Below, one piece after another: positions 10,512 through 19,258 of a DNA stretch of 64,000 bases. The translations under genes were made by a program, and so were the position numbers. Position 1 is the first letter of the stretch, and each line of letters opens with the position of its first letter. The stretch is from Aurantiochytrium sp. KH105. Its lineage: Eukaryota; Sar; Bigyra; Thraustochytrida; Thraustochytriidae. The stretch spans positions 62,001 to 126,000 of the forward strand of contig BGKB01000125.1 in assembly GCA_003116975.1 (NCBI GenBank). The letters run 5' to 3'. The notes beneath the pieces are model-generated. The model saw nothing but the letters and a program-made list of their open reading frames with translations. It was not told the origin of the DNA and did not search any database.

Positions 10512-11669
10512 CTACTTGAGCGTCTTCTCGACATCAATCACGAAGCGGTAGTGCACGTCGGCATTGTGAACGCGATCGTAGGCTTCGTCCACATAGTCTG
10601 CGGAAACGAGCTCGATCTCGGGGTGAATGTCGTGCTCGGCGCAAAAGTCAAGCATCTCCTGGGTCTCGGCAATGCCGCCAATGAGGCTTCCCGCGACTGT
10701 CTTGCGGCCGAGAACGAGCGAAAAGACACCAACGTCAAGGAGTTCTGGGGAAAGGCCCACGACGATGAGCTTGCCATCGAGCTTGAGCAGGCTCAGATAG
10801 GCATTGAGATCGTGCTTGGCCGAGATGGTGTCGAGGATAAAATCAATCGATCCAGCGGCCGACTTCATGGCTTCCGGGTCCTTGACGTCGACAAAATCGT
10901 GCGCGCCAAGGTCGAGTGCATCTTCGCGTTTGGATGTACCCCGCGAAAGCACGGTGACCTTGGCTCCCATGGCAACGCCAAACTTGAGAGCCATGTGACC
11001 AAGACCGCCAAGGCCTGCGACAGCAAAGTGCTGACCCTTTCGCAGTCCGAAGTGGCGCAAGGGGGAAAAGGTTGTCACTCCACAGCAGAGCAACGGCGCT
11101 GCCTTGTCGAGGTCGATGGCATCCGGGATGCGGAGCACAAAGGCTTCGTCAACGACGATACCCGTCGAGTAGCCTCCGTACGTCTTGTTGCCCTTTTCCG
11201 GGTGATGATCGTACTTGTAGTAGCCATTGTATGTCGGGACCATGCCCTGCTGACAAAATTGCTCTTCGCCAACCTTGCAGCAATCGCAGGCACGGCACGA
11301 GTCCACCATGCAACCCACGCCTACGCGGTCGCCAACCTTGAAGTTGGTCACCTCAGCGCCAACGGCACGAACGATGCCGGCGATCTCGTGGCCAGGGCAG
11401 ACTTCAAAGTCAGTAGGACCCCATTCGCCTCGCTTCGTGTGAATGTCGCTCGAGCAAATGCCAGAGAACTTGATGTCAATGTCGACGTCCTTGGGGGCCA
11501 CCGCGCGGCGTTCGAACTCCTTGACATAAAAGTTGTCATTCGGCGCGTCGGCAAAGAGGCCCTTGACCATGCGGCTCATGTTACTGCTCTTCTCGTTGCG
11601 TTCTTGATGGTGCTGTTGCTGCTGCTGCTGCTGCGAACGCGATGCGGATTTGCTCGCTCGACTCCCCAT
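10512..11669 (-). CDS. Zinc-dependent alcohol dehydrogenase with N-myristoylation signal and poly-Gln linker (array copy 4)
   Basis: A 385-residue CAD/ADH6-type dehydrogenase. The first ATG in frame (11669-11667) gives MGSRASKSASRS, a second clear N-myristoylation consensus with Gly2 and Ser6. A Gln run and His pair follow, then the core beginning MVKGLFADAPND. Zinc ligands (GICSSDIH, GHE, PLLCCG), the lobe CRACDCCKVGEEQFC, GLGGLGH and LSRGTSKRED are present, so the enzyme should be active. The extension has the same opening as copy 3 (MGSR-SK) but a different linker, so the signal is either ancestral to both or kept by selection. A start at the later ATG (MSRMVKGLF) would give a soluble form. 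Confidence 0.93.
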   Translation of the reverse strand: MGSRASKSASRSQQQQQQQHHQERNEKSSNMSRMVKGLFADAPNDNFYVKEFERRAVAPKDVDIDIKFSGICSSDIHTKRGEWGPTDFEVCPGHEIAGIVRAVGAEVTNFKVGDRVGVGCMVDSCRACDCCKVGEEQFCQQGMVPTYNGYYKYDHHPEKGNKTYGGYSTGIVVDEAFVLRIPDAIDLDKAAPLLCCGVTTFSPLRHFGLRKGQHFAVAGLGGLGHMALKFGVAMGAKVTVLSRGTSKREDALDLGAHDFVDVKDPEAMKSAAGSIDFILDTISAKHDLNAYLSLLKLDGKLIVVGLSPELLDVGVFSLVLGRKTVAGSLIGGIAETQEMLDFCAEHDIHPEIELVSADYVDEAYDRVHNADVHYRFVIDVEKTLK

Positions 11670-12396
11670 TTGATCTTCTTCAACATTTTGCCTGCAGCTC
11701 TTTCTTGCCCGCTCCGCGCTCCGCGCGCGCCCTGCTGCACGACATCGCGCGTCCCCTTCGACAACGCGTGGCACCGTGGCGCGGCCCTCTGACGCAAAAT
11801 GCACGACATTCCGCAGGAAGACCACTCGCGCTGAGTTCAAGCTGTGCCCTCGTCGATGTCTCTTCGTTGGACGCACGACAACGTATACTTGCGCTGAAAG
11901 TATGATGTATAGCACTGTGAGCCAGGGAAGGAAGACTTTCTTTCTCTTTCTCTCTCTTCCGCCACGACTTGAGGCAGAGGTATGTTGTCTTTTCTCCGCG
12001 AAAATAAGTCTGGAATTCAACGCCAAGGAAAAGCAAAGTCGAGCCTTCTCGGGGCTGGCGGCAAGTAAGCTCGTTGAGCGAGCATCGGCAAGGAAGCAGG
12101 AGACTATCTCGCAAGGCAAAAATTGAAAGCCTCGGGGAAAAGGGAAGGGAAAGGGAAAAGATTATTCTGTCAGGAGGGCTTTTCAACTTTGGCAAGGCTC
12201 GGATTGATTAAGAAGATTCATCACATTTTTCAAACGCTTCCTCCTTTGTTACTACTTCCTCAAGTGAGTCATCGAGATGCTTCGCGATTCACAGTTTAGA
12301 GAATAAGAAAGGCGCAAGACGAGGAATCTTCATTTCTCGCTTGCATGAAGATGACGATGAGAATAGGATAAAATGTCTTTTGTATAGTTTTCTTCT
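11670..12396. promoter_or_regulatory. Intergenic region upstream of ADH copy 4
   Basis: About 0.7 kb between copies 4 and 5. It has pyrimidine-rich stretches near 11940-11960 and purine-rich ones near 12130-12165. No gene was recognised. Confidence 0.4.
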
Positions 12397-13464
12397 TTAC
12401 TTGAGCGTGTTGGCAATGTCGATGACGAAGCGGTAGCGCACGTCAGCGCTGTGGACGCGCTCGTAAGCCTCATCGACGTAGTCAGCGGAGATGACCTCAA
12501 TCTCGGGAGCGACGCCATGCTCGCCGCAAAAGTCGAGCATCTTCTGGGTCTCGGCGATGCCACCGATAGGGCTCCCTGCGATAGTCTTGCGACCCATGAT
12601 AATGGTAAAAACGACGAGGTCGAGAGGCTCCGGGGAGGCGCCCACCATGATGAGTTTGCCGTCATAGCGGAGGAGGCTCAGGTACGAGGTGAGATCATGC
12701 TTGGCGGAGATGGTGTCGAGGATGAAATCGATCGAGGCGGCGGCGGCCTTCATGGCCTCCGGATCCTTGACGTCGACGTAGTCGTGGGCACCGAGCTTGA
12801 ACGCATCATCACGCTTGGCAGTACCACGGGAGAGGACGGTCACTTTGGCACCAATCGCAAGAGCGAACTTGACACTCATGTGGCCGAGGCCACCAAGGCC
12901 GGCAACGGCAAAGTGCTGACCCTTCTTAAGGCCGTAGTGGTACAGGGGCGAAAAGGTGGTGATGCCGCAGCACAGAAGGGGTGCAGCCTTGTCGAGCTCG
13001 ATGCTGTCCGGAATGGTGACCACAAAGGCTTCGTCGACGACAATGCCGGTAGAGTAACCACCGTAGGTCTTGGCGCCCTTGTCCGGATGATGGTCGTACC
13101 TGAGACGGTCGTTGTAAGTTTGCACCATGCCGTTCTGGCAGAGCTGTTCGTCGCCGTTCTTGCAGCACTCGCAGGTGCGGCAAGAGTCGACCATGCATCC
13201 CACGCCAACGCGGTCACCAACCTTAAACTTGGTCACTTCCGAGCCGACGGCGCGCACAATGCCGGCGATCTCGTGTCCAGGGCAGACCTCATAGTCGGTG
13301 GGGCCCCACTCGCTCTTTTTCACGTGCAGGTCACTGGAGCAGATGCCTGCAAACTTGATGTCAATGTCTACATCCTTGGGGGCCACGGCGCGGCGCTCAA
13401 AGTCCTTGACGTAGAACTTGTCGTCCGGCGCGTCGGCAAAGAGTCCCTTGCAAGTACGGCTCAT
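12397..13464 (-). CDS. Zinc-dependent alcohol dehydrogenase, CAD/ADH6 type (array copy 5)
   Basis: A 355-residue dehydrogenase started at 13464-13462 (MSRTCKGLFADAP), matching the core start of the paralogues. Cys42, His64-Glu65 and Cys165 are the catalytic-zinc residues; Cys95, 98, 101 and 109 form the structural-zinc lobe; GLGGLG is at 189-194 and the Ser212-Arg213 pair suggests NADPH. An in-frame ATG at 13641 would add 59 residues (MGGGRW...), but that stretch is Arg/Gly-rich and runs through a microsatellite, so I treat it as 5' UTR. There is no lipidation or sorting signal, so the product is presumably cytosolic. Confidence 0.93.
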   Translation of the reverse strand: MSRTCKGLFADAPDDKFYVKDFERRAVAPKDVDIDIKFAGICSSDLHVKKSEWGPTDYEVCPGHEIAGIVRAVGSEVTKFKVGDRVGVGCMVDSCRTCECCKNGDEQLCQNGMVQTYNDRLRYDHHPDKGAKTYGGYSTGIVVDEAFVVTIPDSIELDKAAPLLCCGITTFSPLYHYGLKKGQHFAVAGLGGLGHMSVKFALAIGAKVTVLSRGTAKRDDAFKLGAHDYVDVKDPEAMKAAAASIDFILDTISAKHDLTSYLSLLRYDGKLIMVGASPEPLDLVVFTIIMGRKTIAGSPIGGIAETQKMLDFCGEHGVAPEIEVISADYVDEAYERVHSADVRYRFVIDIANTLK

Positions 13465-13469
13465 TTTCC

Positions 13470-13500
13470 TTGCTTCCTTGCTTGCTTGCTTGCTTGCTTG
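13470..13500. repeat. TTGC microsatellite in the 5' UTR of ADH copy 5
   Basis: CTTCCTTGC followed by several TTGC units, 6 nt upstream of the start codon on the minus strand, where it reads as CAAG repeats. It lies within the presumed leader and could affect translation. Confidence 0.85.
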
Positions 13501-13931
13501 AATGCTTCTCAACTTCTGTCTTCGCGTGCTAAAGTCTTGGGCTTTCTCGAGTTTTGGTTTTGCTGCATCCCCCTCGCCTCGCCTCGCCTCGCCTCGCCGA
13601 TCCCATCTCTCACTGTAACCCCTCCACCTCCCACCCCCCATACGTCCATCCCCTCCCCGTTTCCCTGCTTCCACGACCCAGCCGCAAGAAGCTTCTCATT
13701 CTGTCGTCCGCCGACCTGAGCCGACTCACCCAGGCTGAAGCGTCTGCACCGCAGCTGCTGCTGCGTGCCTTCCATCGCGCCAGGACTCCGAGGCTTTTTC
13801 GCGCCTGAGCCACTGCCCCGAGTCAGTCCATCGCGGTGCCGGGAGCCGCCGCCTTTTGGAATCCCCGTGTACGACAGTCGCGCACGCTCACCGGCACGTC
13901 GACGCCTCCCCCTTCGGACCTCTCTCTCCGT

Positions 13932-13978
13932 CAGCACCAGCACCAGCACCAGCACCAGCACCAGCACCAGCACCAGCT
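13932..13978. repeat. Hexanucleotide repeat (CAGCAC/ACCAGC)n
   Basis: About seven to eight uninterrupted copies of CAGCAC. All frames read through it as low-complexity dipeptides, so it should not be taken as coding. Confidence 0.9.
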
Positions 13979-14903
13979 GCAGCTCGCTCTTCACGACCGC
14001 CTCCACAAGCATCGGCATGATCATCATCGTCGGTGTCATCATCATCGGCATCTTCAGCTTTATCACCGTGACCATGAACGTCATCATCGTGGCCATCGCC
14101 GTCGTCTTCGTCAGCAGTGCGAGGAAAGAAAGCCATCGCCACGGCCGTGCCTCAGTGACCGCGCTCACAGGTCGCTCGGAACGCCAGTCCTCGAACGACA
14201 CAAGCGCTCGAGACTACCTTGCGCCGGGAACACCGAGTCTGCTTCCGCCATGCACGCCCTGCACGCCGTGTTCACGCCATGCACGACAGAGAACCTCTCG
14301 CTCGCAGTCGCTCGGCGCGAGAGGGTCTCGCTGCAGCTGAGATGAGAGCGCCATTGCTGACGTACTTTACCGACTTGTTACTAGCATCAATGCCTGACTG
14401 GGGGGCCAACGCTGGGACGCAGGAGATGGGACGCGCAGGGAGACTCGGCACGGAGCGCGTTGTCGTTGGGAGGATGGCGCGTCGTGCGGTGCAGCGCGTG
14501 GCGGAGGGACCATGTGGAGGAGAAGGCGGAGGCAAATATACGGGGGGGGGGCTGGAGAAGCTTTTGTCGCGACGTGAGACGAGGAGCGCTTGACTGGACA
14601 TTGGCCGCGGGCAAGCTGCACTCCGGTGCCAGTCTCCTTCTTGGTGAGATCTCACAGGCTATGAACAGGACCAAGGTTGTGTGTGTAGATTGGGTGGGCA
14701 AGCATGACAAGCTGCAAATGGGCAGTCATTTGATCGTTGGTGAACGAGTTGAAAAAAGCCACAACCACCCACCGGGGCGAGGCACGAAGCTAAAACAGAC
14801 TCCTGGTACGGTGCTGTGACAAACGCATGCATTGTGCAGTAGATTCATTTGCTCAAGTAAAAATTGTCTTGACTTTTTCCGTAACAGGAAATTTGCTTCT
14901 CAA

Positions 14904-15078
14904 TTACTTCGCAAGGGTGTTGGCGATGTCGATGACAAAGCGGTGACGAACGTCCGCACTAAGCACTCGCTCATAACCCTCGTCGACGCAATCTGCAAAG
15001 ATGACCTCGACTTCGGGATAAACATTGTGCTCACCGCAAAAGTCAAGCGTCTTCTGTGTCTCGGGAAGACCATCGATA
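14904..15078 (-). pseudogene. Decayed sixth alcohol dehydrogenase (C-terminal remnant)
   Basis: On the minus strand the bases from about 15078 down to the TAA at 14906-14904 translate to the last roughly 56 residues of the array family: ETQKTLDFCGEH, then VDEGYERVLSADVRHRF, then VIDIANTLAK. The catalytic domain and most of the cofactor domain are missing; upstream sequence turns abruptly into unrelated DNA. It keeps the family stop position and the IANTL ending of copies 3 and 5, while the HNVYP segment is closest to copy 2. It lies in the same orientation as the five intact genes, so it is probably a partial tandem duplicate or a deletion remnant. Confidence 0.85.
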
Positions 15079-15468
15079 ACTTGAACTTGAAGGCTTAAAG
15101 CTCGCCGACGCAGAATATTCTTGAAGAGATGGCCCGCGTGGTCCGACCGAATATCCTCGAGGAGACCTCAAAATCCTCGGCCTTGGGAGCATGGAAATCC
15201 TCGGTTTTAGTCCTAGGATATCCGCGCTATCAAAGGCGGCTCGCGGCCTGACTCGTGGCAGCGGAGACGGCGACGTTGTGCGGCCAGGAGCAGGAGCTGC
15301 AGAGAACACGCAGATCCGGAGTACTACTACTCTCTCGCGTGGGTCGCTCTGTCTGGTGCCTGGTTGCTCGCTCGCTCGCGCGGCCGCTTGCCCCCTCGGT
15401 CCCCCTTTCTTGCGCTCGCTCGCCGGCCGACGTGCGTGCTCGCGAAGAAGAAGAAGAAGAAGCTGGAA
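15079..15468. promoter_or_regulatory. Upstream region of the trans-editing protein gene
   Basis: About 390 nt between the ADH remnant and the next start codon. It contains the presumed promoter of the plus-strand gene and has short near-repeats of a TCCTCGG-type motif around 15150-15215. Confidence 0.4.
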
Positions 15469-17265
15469 ATGGGCGTGTTCGAGGTGGAGTCGCTGCGCGC
15501 TGCGCTGCTGGGCGAGGGGGAGAAGAAGATGGAGGCGTCGCAGGACGTGCGCGAGGTCGCCGCGACGCTGAAAAAGGCAGTGGACGACAAGGATGCAGCC
15601 GTCCTGACCCTGTGCGCGCGGCTCGGCGCCCGGGATACCGCGTACCAGAAGCGTGTGCGCGAAAAGGTGCTCCAAGGCGATGTTGAGGCCGCCCTGCAAA
15701 AGGCCGAGGCCATGCTGGGCGCCAAGGACACCGCCTTTATTGCTGGCGACGAGCCTGGCGCCGACGACGTCGAGCTCCTGACGGGCCTCTATGTCCTGTT
15801 TGGCCTGTGCATGCGCCCCGAGCAGCGCGCCGCCATGCAGGCCCTCAACACCTGGTTCACCGCATGCCTCGCGCGTCGGGATATTGGCGGCTCGACCGCC
15901 CACGTCCTCGGCAAGGTCCGTGTCGGCGACCAGATTGACTGCTTTGCTGACTCGGCCGAGGTTCGCGTCGAAGCCGACAAGACGAACCAGATCAACGCCA
16001 GCACCAAGAAGAAAAAGTCGCAGCGCCAGCTCGAAAAGGAGGCCAAGGCCAAGGGCGCCGCCGGCGCAGGCGCGACTGCCGCCGTGCCGGAAGCCAAGGC
16101 CTCGAACGAGTTTACGCCTGTCGACCCCGAGGCCTCCAAAGCCGACCGTATCGCTGCGACCAAGGATGCACTCGCCAAGGTCGGCGCCGATGTGTCCAGT
16201 CTCGAGGTAATCGAGCATCCCGTGGCTCACACCATGGCTGAGCTGCCTGACGAGATCCGCTCCAAGCCGGGTTACCTTTGCAAGAACCTCTTTCTCAAGG
16301 CGAAAAAGCCGCGCAAGAACGTTGCCGACGATTCGTGCATCTGGCTCGTCTCTGTGCCAGAGCAGGCCGAGGTCAACATGAAGGAGCTTTCGCGGTCTCT
16401 TGGATACGCGCAGGACATGCGCCAGGCCAAGCCCGAAGTTCTCTTTGAGACGCTCTCCATGAGGCCCGGCAGTGTGACCCCGCTCGCGCTCATGAACGAC
16501 AAGGAATGCAAGGTCAACGTTGTGCTCGACGCTGCTGCAGTGGCCTCCCCCACCGAAACTCTCTGGTTCCATCCGCTCACCAACGAGGCGACTATGGCAG
16601 TCAAGGCCAAGGATCTTCTCGCTTTCATCGCTGCCACTGGCCGCAAGCCCATCCTGCACTCCTTTACCCACAAGGGTGCTGCTGATAACGCTGATGCTGG
16701 TGCTGCCAAAGAATCTACCTCTGCATCGTCTTCTTCTGACCAGGCCAAGCCTCTCGAGCTCTCGCACGACGAGGCACGCGCACGTCTTTGGGCTCGTCTC
16801 AAGGAGGCCGGTGTTGAGCCCTTTCGCGAGGAGAACCCGGATCTTGAGGCCAAGCGCCCTGTGGGCCACTCCACGCACAACCTCTTTGTCAAGGACAAAA
16901 AGGCAAAGAAACAGTACATGGTCTCCATGCGGCAGTCTGTTGAAATCAACCTCAAGGCGCTGGCCTCGCTGCTCGGCGCTCGCGAGGTTCGCTTTTCGTC
17001 GAGCACCAAAGAGTCATTTTGCCAGGAAAAGGGATGCATGTCCCTCCTTTCTCTCTACAACAATACGCAGGGCGATGTGATCCCCGCCATTGATGCCAAG
17101 CTTTTTGAGGAGAACCCTGTCATTCGCGTCTGCGTCGGCTGCGATGACCCGCTCAAGCACGATCAGCACAATGTTGCCGATGTGCCCGCTGAACTCATCA
17201 AGAAGCTTCTCGCCGAGAGCAACCACTGCGAGCCCATTTACCTCGATCTTGAGGAGGCCGCCTAA
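15469..17265 (+). CDS. Tandem YbaK/ProXp-ala-type tRNA trans-editing protein with GST-C-like N-terminus
   Basis: 598 residues; the start is the first in-frame ATG (15469, MGVFEVESL). Residues about 30-140 are helical and resemble a GST C-terminal domain (AFIAGDEPGADDVELL, NTWFTACLA), the module that anchors many eukaryotic synthetase-complex proteins. A Lys/Ala-rich linker follows. Residues about 226-400 are a complete ProXp-ala/PrdX-like editing domain (KNLFLKAKK, GSVTPLALMNDK, VVLDAA, WFHPLTNEAT). Residues about 431-598 are a second, divergent copy (HNLFVKDKKAKKQYMVSM, KGCMSLLSLYNN) ending in its own C-terminal segment. ProXp-ala enzymes deacylate Ala-tRNA(Pro) in trans and are usually single domains of about 170 residues. 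Proofreading within a synthetase complex is the likely role; the second domain may be structural or have another specificity. Confidence 0.85.
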   Translation: MGVFEVESLRAALLGEGEKKMEASQDVREVAATLKKAVDDKDAAVLTLCARLGARDTAYQKRVREKVLQGDVEAALQKAEAMLGAKDTAFIAGDEPGADDVELLTGLYVLFGLCMRPEQRAAMQALNTWFTACLARRDIGGSTAHVLGKVRVGDQIDCFADSAEVRVEADKTNQINASTKKKKSQRQLEKEAKAKGAAGAGATAAVPEAKASNEFTPVDPEASKADRIAATKDALAKVGADVSSLEVIEHPVAHTMAELPDEIRSKPGYLCKNLFLKAKKPRKNVADDSCIWLVSVPEQAEVNMKELSRSLGYAQDMRQAKPEVLFETLSMRPGSVTPLALMNDKECKVNVVLDAAAVASPTETLWFHPLTNEATMAVKAKDLLAFIAATGRKPILHSFTHKGAADNADAGAAKESTSASSSSDQAKPLELSHDEARARLWARLKEAGVEPFREENPDLEAKRPVGHSTHNLFVKDKKAKKQYMVSMRQSVEINLKALASLLGAREVRFSSSTKESFCQEKGCMSLLSLYNNTQGDVIPAIDAKLFEENPVIRVCVGCDDPLKHDQHNVADVPAELIKKLLAESNHCEPIYLDLEEAA

Positions 17266-17378
17266 TCATATTCAACGTTTTCCTCCCATCTCTACGCTAA
17301 TTGACATTTCTCCATTTTTTCTTTTCTTTCGTTTTGTGCGTGTGTGTGCGTGAAGCAGGGCTAGTCCCTTTATTCCTC

Positions 17379-18809
17379 TCACTTGCGCGCTGGCGGTCCG
17401 ACGCTTGAGCCAATAAAAAAGTCCATGTTGTGGTAGTCCTCGAGCATAGGATTGTACCCCGATCGTGTCTCCGTGTAGGCAAAGTCGGCAAACTCGCGCA
17501 AGAACGAGCTTTGTGTCCGCGTTTCCGCGTGCGCGTTCGCCCCGACAACGCTCTTGTATGCCGCCTGCAAGGCGAGAAAATCCGTCTGAAAAAAAATGTC
17601 GGCCGTGCCGAGAGGCACGAGATATGTCGAGTGGTCGACCGTGTTGCCCTTATCGTTCTTGCTAGCCACAAGCGGCGCATTTCGAACGCCGAATACGCTT
17701 CCAGGCTCACCGCGCCGGCTGTGCATGGCCCATGTGGAAATTTCTGGGGGAGGCAGCATGTTAAAGTCCGCTGCGAGAACCTCGTGCTGCGGAAACTTTT
17801 GCGCCAGCGTGTCGATCATTTGCAGAGCCCCCGTTGGTACAAAAATGCCTCGCGCCGCGCTATCCTCGGGCGCTTGCTCTGACATGAGACGTCCCTTGGC
17901 AAGACTCTGACGTGCCCAATTGACAAGCTTCTCACCCAAAGAGCTTCCCTTTTTCCCTGCTCCCTCCGCGTCCGCGGGCGCAGCAGGCAATTGGTGTGGG
18001 CCAAGAAAAGCTTCGGCTGCACGAATGGCCAACGGGTCAGAAAGAGGGCGCAAGTCTTCACGAAAGATGTCTCCATTTTCATTGGCTGGAACAACGTGCG
18101 TTTGATGCCATTCGTTGAGGTCCCCGGACTTGAAAGTCCACCATGGTGTATCTGCGTCTCGAGATGCTGGACTGAGTTTGCGCACAAGCTTGTCGTGCGG
18201 TAAATTGTCAAGCACTTCTAGCGCAATCACAGCGCACGGTCCATCCTCACCACGGCCCTGAAATGAGCAAAAGTCCTCGTTGACGACTTCAAATCGACCT
18301 GGGTGTGCAGCACCAAGAAGAGACTCTTGGCGCTCTGCCATGGCGTCGCTAATTTCAATGAGCTTGTACTTTGTGCGTGCGTACACGCTCGGGGCGCACT
18401 CTTTAATATAGTCGAGGACGTGGAGAGCATTCGTTCCGTTGCCACCGCCAATTTCCACAATTCGCAAATCATTCTTGGCCTTTGCACCTTTGCCTGCACC
18501 CTGTGCTGCCGCACGACCAACGGCGCTCTTCTCCAAGAGATATCTTCCGAGCGCTCGCGAGTACCACGGGCGAAAGATTTCTGCAGGTGTGAGCCAGCTT
18601 TCGGCTCGTGACTTGTACAACTTGTCGAGCTCGTTGATATAGCCAAAGTGGCCCTGCAAGGCGCGAAAGTCGACGGGCTCTGGCGGCGAATACACGCAGT
18701 CCACCTGACTAAAATAGCCTTTGCCCTGTTCGTACAGCGACCTCTTGATAAAGTCGCGGACGAGCACGCCTGGCGCAGCGAGCTTGGGCGCCGCCGAGGT
18801 CACGGCCAT
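17379..18809 (-). CDS. MidA/NDUFAF7-family SAM-dependent methyltransferase
   Basis: 476 residues from the ATG at 18809. The SAM-binding motif I reads VEIGGGNGTNALHVLDYI, followed by YKLIEIS and the family motif EVLDNLPHDKL. The C-terminal half has FVPTGALQMIDTL, the ADFNMLP segment, NAPLVASK and GTADIFFQTDF, the pattern of the fungal branch of the DUF185/NDUFAF7 family. Animal NDUFAF7 methylates an arginine of the complex I 49-kDa subunit during assembly in mitochondria. A similar role here is inferred from family only; the N-terminus is mildly basic but not a strong presequence. It converges with the upstream plus-strand gene, with 113 nt between stop codons. Confidence 0.82.
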   Translation of the reverse strand: MAVTSAAPKLAAPGVLVRDFIKRSLYEQGKGYFSQVDCVYSPPEPVDFRALQGHFGYINELDKLYKSRAESWLTPAEIFRPWYSRALGRYLLEKSAVGRAAAQGAGKGAKAKNDLRIVEIGGGNGTNALHVLDYIKECAPSVYARTKYKLIEISDAMAERQESLLGAAHPGRFEVVNEDFCSFQGRGEDGPCAVIALEVLDNLPHDKLVRKLSPASRDADTPWWTFKSGDLNEWHQTHVVPANENGDIFREDLRPLSDPLAIRAAEAFLGPHQLPAAPADAEGAGKKGSSLGEKLVNWARQSLAKGRLMSEQAPEDSAARGIFVPTGALQMIDTLAQKFPQHEVLAADFNMLPPPEISTWAMHSRRGEPGSVFGVRNAPLVASKNDKGNTVDHSTYLVPLGTADIFFQTDFLALQAAYKSVVGANAHAETRTQSSFLREFADFAYTETRSGYNPMLEDYHNMDFFIGSSVGPPARK

Positions 18810-19258
18810 GGTCTCGCGTGGACTTGACAGAAACCGCGCTGTCCCGCTTGTCCAGTCTGTCCAGAAGAGGGTCTACCTCGCCAGGCGTTGCCGGCGGCCA
18901 GCTGCACCGGCGGGCAGCCCGTCTTCCCACGCGTCTCTGGCGTCGGGAGCAACGTGCTACGTACGATCAACCGAGGTGATAGATGATGGATGCTCTTTGC
19001 CACCACCATTTTTCACTGTCAGTCAGACCGAGACTCATCTATCTCACTGTCACTGTCAGTCAATCTAATGTGTAGGGTAGACTCTGACCGACATCCTGAA
19101 AAGGTGCGCGAGGCAGTGAACTTTACTCTTGGTGTGGCTCGAGAGATCGTAAAAAGAAGGCACAAGCAAAAGATGAGGAAAAGATTATGGATGGCTGTGG
19201 ATAAAAACAAACAGAACGTGTACACACATCTTCAGAATCATCACCCATGGTCGATTCA
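18810..19258. promoter_or_regulatory. Intergenic region between methyltransferase and kinase genes
   Basis: About 450 nt holding the presumed promoter of the methyltransferase gene and the 3' end of the kinase gene. A short CACTGTCAGTCA-type direct repeat is visible around 19013-19063. No gene was recognised. Confidence 0.4.

Larger units (their letters stand above)
13465..14903. promoter_or_regulatory. Intergenic region upstream of ADH copy 5
   Basis: About 1.4 kb between copy 5 and the decayed sixth copy. It includes a GCCTC run (about 13575-13598), an ACCAGC hexamer array and a CATCAT-rich stretch around 14015-14100. I see no gene. Confidence 0.45.

Noticed and set aside
10551..11792. Long open frame (413 codons) on the plus strand opposite ADH copy 4; a similar one of 422 codons at 12451-13719 opposite copy 5
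   Set aside because: These are mirror frames of GC-rich coding sequence with strong codon bias. They have no recognisable motifs, and the minus-strand frames encode complete enzymes.
13465..13641. Upstream ATG (13641) extending ADH copy 5 by 59 residues with an MGGGRW start
   Set aside because: The extension is Arg/Gly-rich, crosses a TTGC repeat, lacks Ser at position 6 and has no counterpart in the paralogues.
15043..16878. 611-codon open frame on the minus strand over the trans-editing gene
   Set aside because: It is antisense to a protein with clear domains and is composed of a Leu/Arg/Gly-rich mirror translation.
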